Assembly: GCA_002418705.1 (NCBI GenBank)
Contig: DIEQ01000044.1
Location: 11,505-36,293, forward strand
Reading direction: 5' to 3'
Origin: Mageeibacillus sp. UBA5770
Lineage (GTDB): Bacteria; Bacillota_A; Clostridia; Saccharofermentanales; Saccharofermentanaceae
Length of the DNA: 24,789 bases
In this document: positions 22,238-24,789 of the stretch, in pieces
Position numbering within the stretch: position 1 is the first letter of the stretch
Layout: each line of letters begins with the position of its first letter
Program-made: the position numbers and the translations under genes
Notes under the pieces: model-generated
Told to the model about the DNA's origin: nothing
Databases searched by the model: none
Seen by the model: the letters and a program-made list of their open reading frames with translations, nothing else

Positions 22238-22354
22238 GAAAACCTTTTAAAATTAGAGGATAATCAAATGGTGATAAAAATTAGCACTATATTTATAAAT
22301 TATTTAATAAATCGGTTCTAAAATCGGCAAATAGACGAAATTAGATAAATATAT

Positions 22355-22417
22355 TCCAAATAATTTGTTAAATATATAAATTTGATAGGATACATTTTCC
22401 CCTCCTTTTCGTATCAT
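22355..22417 (+). promoter_or_regulatory. Mta-type control box and promoter, copy 3
   Basis: TCCAAATAA begins at 22355, ATACATTT at 22390 and the -10-like TATCAT at 22412, with exactly the spacing of copies 1 and 2. The box includes TTTGTTAAAT followed by TATAAATTTGAT, closely matching copy 1. It drives mtaC3-mtaB and perhaps the CobW-type gene. Confidence 0.75.
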
Positions 22418-22430
22418 GGTCATGTAATCA

Positions 22431-22467
22431 AAGCTAAACAAAACGGTGCACATTTTGATTTTGGCTT
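22431..22467 (+). promoter_or_regulatory. 5'-UTR hairpin with GGUGCACA loop, copy 3
   Basis: The lower stem AAGCTAAA (22431-22438) pairs with TTTGGCTT (22460-22467, one G-U). A 2-base bulge (22458-22459) follows, then the upper stem CAAAA (22439-22443) with TTTTG (22453-22457). The loop is CGGTGCACA (22444-22452). It ends 39 bases before the mtaC3 start. Stem sequences are unrelated to copies 1 and 2 while the loop is kept. Confidence 0.72.
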
Positions 22468-22506
22468 GTCGAATTTGAATCGTTTTCCGAGTGGGAGGAA
22501 AAAATA

Positions 22507-23148
22507 ATGGACTTGAAAGAAATAGCTTTGGCAGTTGAACAGGGTAAAGGAAAAAGGGTTAAGGAATTAGTTAATCAGGCGGTGGCAGAAGGTATTTCGG
22601 TTAAGACTATTCTTGATGACGGACTTATATACGCGATGGGAAGTGTCGGTGAAAAATTCAGACTGAATCAGATATATGTCCCTGAAATGCTTGTAGCGGC
22701 CAGGGCCATGTCCATGGGACTGAGCATCCTTGAGCCTCTTCTGACTGCAAAGGGAGTCCAGCCAATCGGACGGGTCGTTATCGGAACGGTTAAAGGAGAT
22801 CTCCATGATATCGGCAAAAACCTGGTCGGTATGATGATGAAAGGTATGGGTGCAACGGTTTATGACCTTGGCATTGATGTTCCCGATCGGACCTTCGTTG
22901 AAAAAGCGGAAGAACTGAAAGCTGATGTCGTCTGTATTTCAGCGCTGCTTACTACAACAATGCCTGCGATAGAGGACGTTATCAAAGAGTTCAACAAGAC
23001 AAAGAACCGCAGCAATTATTTCATCATGATCGGAGGAGCCCCGGTCAGCCAGGCTTTCGCAGATAGTGTCGGCGCAGACGCCTATACAGCAACAGCAGGT
23101 GAAGCCGCTGATGTTGCCAAGGCACATATGCTTGCCAAATCAAAATAA
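22507..23148 (+). CDS. mtaC: Methanol corrinoid protein MtaC (copy 3, paired with mtaB)
   Basis: A 213-residue corrinoid protein with the N-terminal cap (EKFRLNQIYVPEMLVAARAM) and the B12 domain signature DLHDIGKN, His100 being the expected cobalt ligand, plus SALLTTTM and GGAPV. It is the most diverged of the three copies, for example KGVQPIGRVV where the others have TGVKPVGKVV, and KTKNRSNYF late in the protein. Being 13 bases upstream of mtaB it is the natural acceptor of the methyl group from methanol. The ATG at 22507 follows GGGAGGA. It is preceded by the mta-type box and the GGUGCACA hairpin. Together with mtaB it forms the MtaBC methyltransferase complex in the cytoplasm. Confidence 0.94.
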   Translation: MDLKEIALAVEQGKGKRVKELVNQAVAEGISVKTILDDGLIYAMGSVGEKFRLNQIYVPEMLVAARAMSMGLSILEPLLTAKGVQPIGRVVIGTVKGDLHDIGKNLVGMMMKGMGATVYDLGIDVPDRTFVEKAEELKADVVCISALLTTTMPAIEDVIKEFNKTKNRSNYFIMIGGAPVSQAFADSVGADAYTATAGEAADVAKAHMLAKSK

Positions 23149-23161
23149 GGAGGGAAGAAAA

Positions 23162-24538
23162 ATGAAAAAAGTATTTACCAGACTTGCCTATGATTCCCTG
23201 GATGATTTCATATACGGATCCTGTCCGAATCCTGTTACCTGCAAGAACGGGCTGGTTATCGGCGGCGGAGAAATCTACCCCGAAGTGAATTTTACTCTTC
23301 CAGCGATGAGCGCAACGCTGCAGACACTTCCGGATGCGATCAGCATATATAAAAGCATGATCGACGGTGTACTGAAAAAAGCTCATGAACTCCACGCGCC
23401 GGGACTTGTCGTTGAACTTGAGACACTTCCGCAGTATACGGAAAACCCTCAGTGGGGTATTGATATCCATAAGGTTGTCAGGGACACCATGTTCGAATTT
23501 GAGGCAAAGCACGGCCTTAAAAGTGTCATGCGCATGACGCCCAATGATATCCGCGAAATGAGCCGTCCTCCCATAATGAGAGGCGGGCAGTACTGGGAAG
23601 AAATGGTCAGGATATTTGAGGGCACGGCAAAAGACGGTGCTGATATTTTGTCCATCGAGTCCACGGGCGGTAAGGAAATTCATGACGAAGCCATCATGAA
23701 TGCGGATTTGCGGACATCCATTTTTGCACTTGGCTGTCTTGCATCCAGAGACATGAAGTGGCTGTGGACCCATATCTCCGGAATTGCTGACCAATATGGC
23801 GCGATTTCCGGAGGAGACTCCGCCTGTGGTTTTGCCAATACTGCTATGGTCCTCGCAGAGCAGGGATACATCCCCAAGATATTCGCTGCTGTAGTCAGGG
23901 TAATTGCAGCCCCGAGAACACTCGTCGCAATAGAGAACGGAGCGGTAGGCCCCGGCAAGGACTGTGCATATGAGAATGTATACCTAAAGGCAATTACCGG
24001 CACACCCATCTCTCTTGAAGGGAAGACAGCGGCATGCGCACATTTCAGTCCCATCGGCAATATAGCAGCAGCCGCGGCTGATTTGTGGAGTAATGAATCG
24101 GTGCAGCAGGTGAAGCTCTTAAGCGGTTTTGCACCGACTGTGTCAACAGAGCAGCTGATTTATGACTGCAGGCTGATGAACCTTGCGGCGAAAAAAGGCC
24201 ACGCGATCCTTTTCAGGGATCTCCTGGTTGAATCTGACTGTTATCTGGATCCGCAGGCATATGTCCTGCGGCCTGACGTCGTTTTCGAAATCAGCAAGGC
24301 AATCATATCGGAAGAGACACCTTTCCTGCGCACGCTGAAAGCAGCCAGGGTTACTCTTGAAGTTCTCAGAAGAGCTGTGGAGAACAGGGAACTGGTACTT
24401 GATGACAGAGATGCTAAGTGGATCGACATACTTGAAGCGCAGATAGAGGACATTCCGGAAGATGAAGAAGCCTTCATTGCCGAAATCAGACAGGAACTTG
24501 ATGAAACAAAATACACACCGTCAGAGTACGGGATCTGA
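23162..24538 (+). CDS. mtaB: Methanol:corrinoid methyltransferase MtaB
   Basis: A 458-residue cytoplasmic zinc enzyme that cleaves methanol and methylates Co(I) in MtaC. From memory of the Methanosarcina protein, the zinc ligands Glu164, Cys220 and Cys269 correspond here to Glu166 (SIESTGGKE), Cys222 (GGDSACGFANTAM) and Cys268 (GPGKDCAYEN), with one three-residue gap between the last two. ITGTPISLEGKTAACAH and DLWSNESVQ are further MtaB-specific stretches, and the protein ends in the usual TPSEYGI-like tail. The ATG at 23162 is chosen for the AAGGAGGG site 5-10 bases upstream, right after the mtaC stop; a longer in-frame version from 23066 would lie inside mtaC. Length matches the family, and all active-site residues are present. 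Confidence 0.95.
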   Translation: MKKVFTRLAYDSLDDFIYGSCPNPVTCKNGLVIGGGEIYPEVNFTLPAMSATLQTLPDAISIYKSMIDGVLKKAHELHAPGLVVELETLPQYTENPQWGIDIHKVVRDTMFEFEAKHGLKSVMRMTPNDIREMSRPPIMRGGQYWEEMVRIFEGTAKDGADILSIESTGGKEIHDEAIMNADLRTSIFALGCLASRDMKWLWTHISGIADQYGAISGGDSACGFANTAMVLAEQGYIPKIFAAVVRVIAAPRTLVAIENGAVGPGKDCAYENVYLKAITGTPISLEGKTAACAHFSPIGNIAAAAADLWSNESVQQVKLLSGFAPTVSTEQLIYDCRLMNLAAKKGHAILFRDLLVESDCYLDPQAYVLRPDVVFEISKAIISEETPFLRTLKAARVTLEVLRRAVENRELVLDDRDAKWIDILEAQIEDIPEDEEAFIAEIRQELDETKYTPSEYGI

Positions 24539-24592
24539 TTCCTGATGCAGATGCCGTGAAAAGCCGGGGACAAGCAAAGAGGTGATGAACGG

Positions 24593-24789
24593 ATGAAAAA
24601 CAAAATACCTTTAAGTATTGTCTCCGGCTTTTTGGGTGCCGGGAAAACAACCTTTATAAAAAAACTTGTTCAGGATGTGTTTGCGGACGAAAAGGTCATT
24701 GTCCTGGAAAACGAGTTTGGCAAAATCGATCTGGACAGTGAGAATCTGGCCCGAGATAGAATTCTGGTCGAAAGCATAAGAGGCGGGTG
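24593..24789 (+). CDS. CobW/P47K-family GTPase, N-terminal part (truncated by window end)
   Basis: The first 65 residues of a G3E-family GTPase: MKNKIPLSIVSGFLGAGKTT gives the Walker A/P-loop GFLGAGKTT, followed by VIVLENEFGKIDLD (switch region) and ILVESIRGG, just before the expected metal-binding cysteines. Family members deliver metals or cofactors, for example zinc or cobalt for cobalamin-dependent enzymes. It begins 54 bases after mtaB with AAGAGG upstream and no terminator in between, so it is probably in the same operon and may serve MtaB zinc loading or corrinoid protein maturation or reactivation; this role is inferred. The rest lies outside the window. Confidence 0.85.
   Translation, partial: MKNKIPLSIVSGFLGAGKTTFIKKLVQDVFADEKVIVLENEFGKIDLDSENLARDRILVESIRGG

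Overview
The window looks like chromosomal DNA of an anaerobic low-GC Gram-positive bacterium, most likely a Clostridia member close to Lachnospiraceae. This rests on strong AGGAGG-type ribosome sites, a solute-binding lipoprotein with a long Thr/Ala linker, a YesM/YesN-type two-component pair beside a sugar ABC operon, an L25/Ctc protein, and a methanol:corrinoid methyltransferase system of the kind found in acetogens. The species cannot be named from the sequence alone. No tRNA, rRNA, CRISPR array or insertion sequence was seen.

Layout. (1) 1-1478, plus strand: the 3' end of a UbiD-type aromatic acid decarboxylase, then a UbiX flavin prenyltransferase and an LpdD-like protein. (2) 1505-6446, minus strand: L25/Ctc; an operon of zinc-ribbon membrane protein, radical SAM/SPASM enzyme and small lipoprotein; and a membrane diguanylate cyclase. 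(3) 6697-16343, plus strand: a sensor kinase and AraC-type response regulator closed by a strong terminator, then an operon of a URO-D-fold protein, a solute-binding lipoprotein, two sugar permeases and a cytoplasmic GH95 (alpha-L-fucosidase family) enzyme. (4) 16500-24789, mostly plus strand: a methyl-transfer region with three MtaC-like corrinoid proteins, an MtaA-like methyltransferase, MtaB and the start of a CobW-type GTPase. It is interrupted by a decayed sugar-transport locus (18879-21211) holding two truncated binding-protein fragments back to back and a frameshifted RbsA-type ATPase.

How it works together. MtaB should move the methyl group of methanol to the corrinoid of MtaC. The MtaA-like protein should pass it on, in a bacterium probably toward tetrahydrofolate. 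MtaC and MtaB are adjacent, while mtaA and two further mtaC copies are separate transcription units. The kinase/regulator pair probably senses an oligosaccharide and controls the import/GH95 operon.

The most notable observation is a shared control module in front of three of the four methyl-transfer units (mtaC1, mtaA, mtaC3-mtaB). It has an ungapped conserved box, a promoter with identical spacing, and a 5'-UTR hairpin whose loop is GGUGCACA in every copy while the stem sequences differ. The loop contains self-complementary GUGCAC, so it could be recognised by a protein or could pair loop to loop between transcripts. The second corrinoid gene lacks the module.
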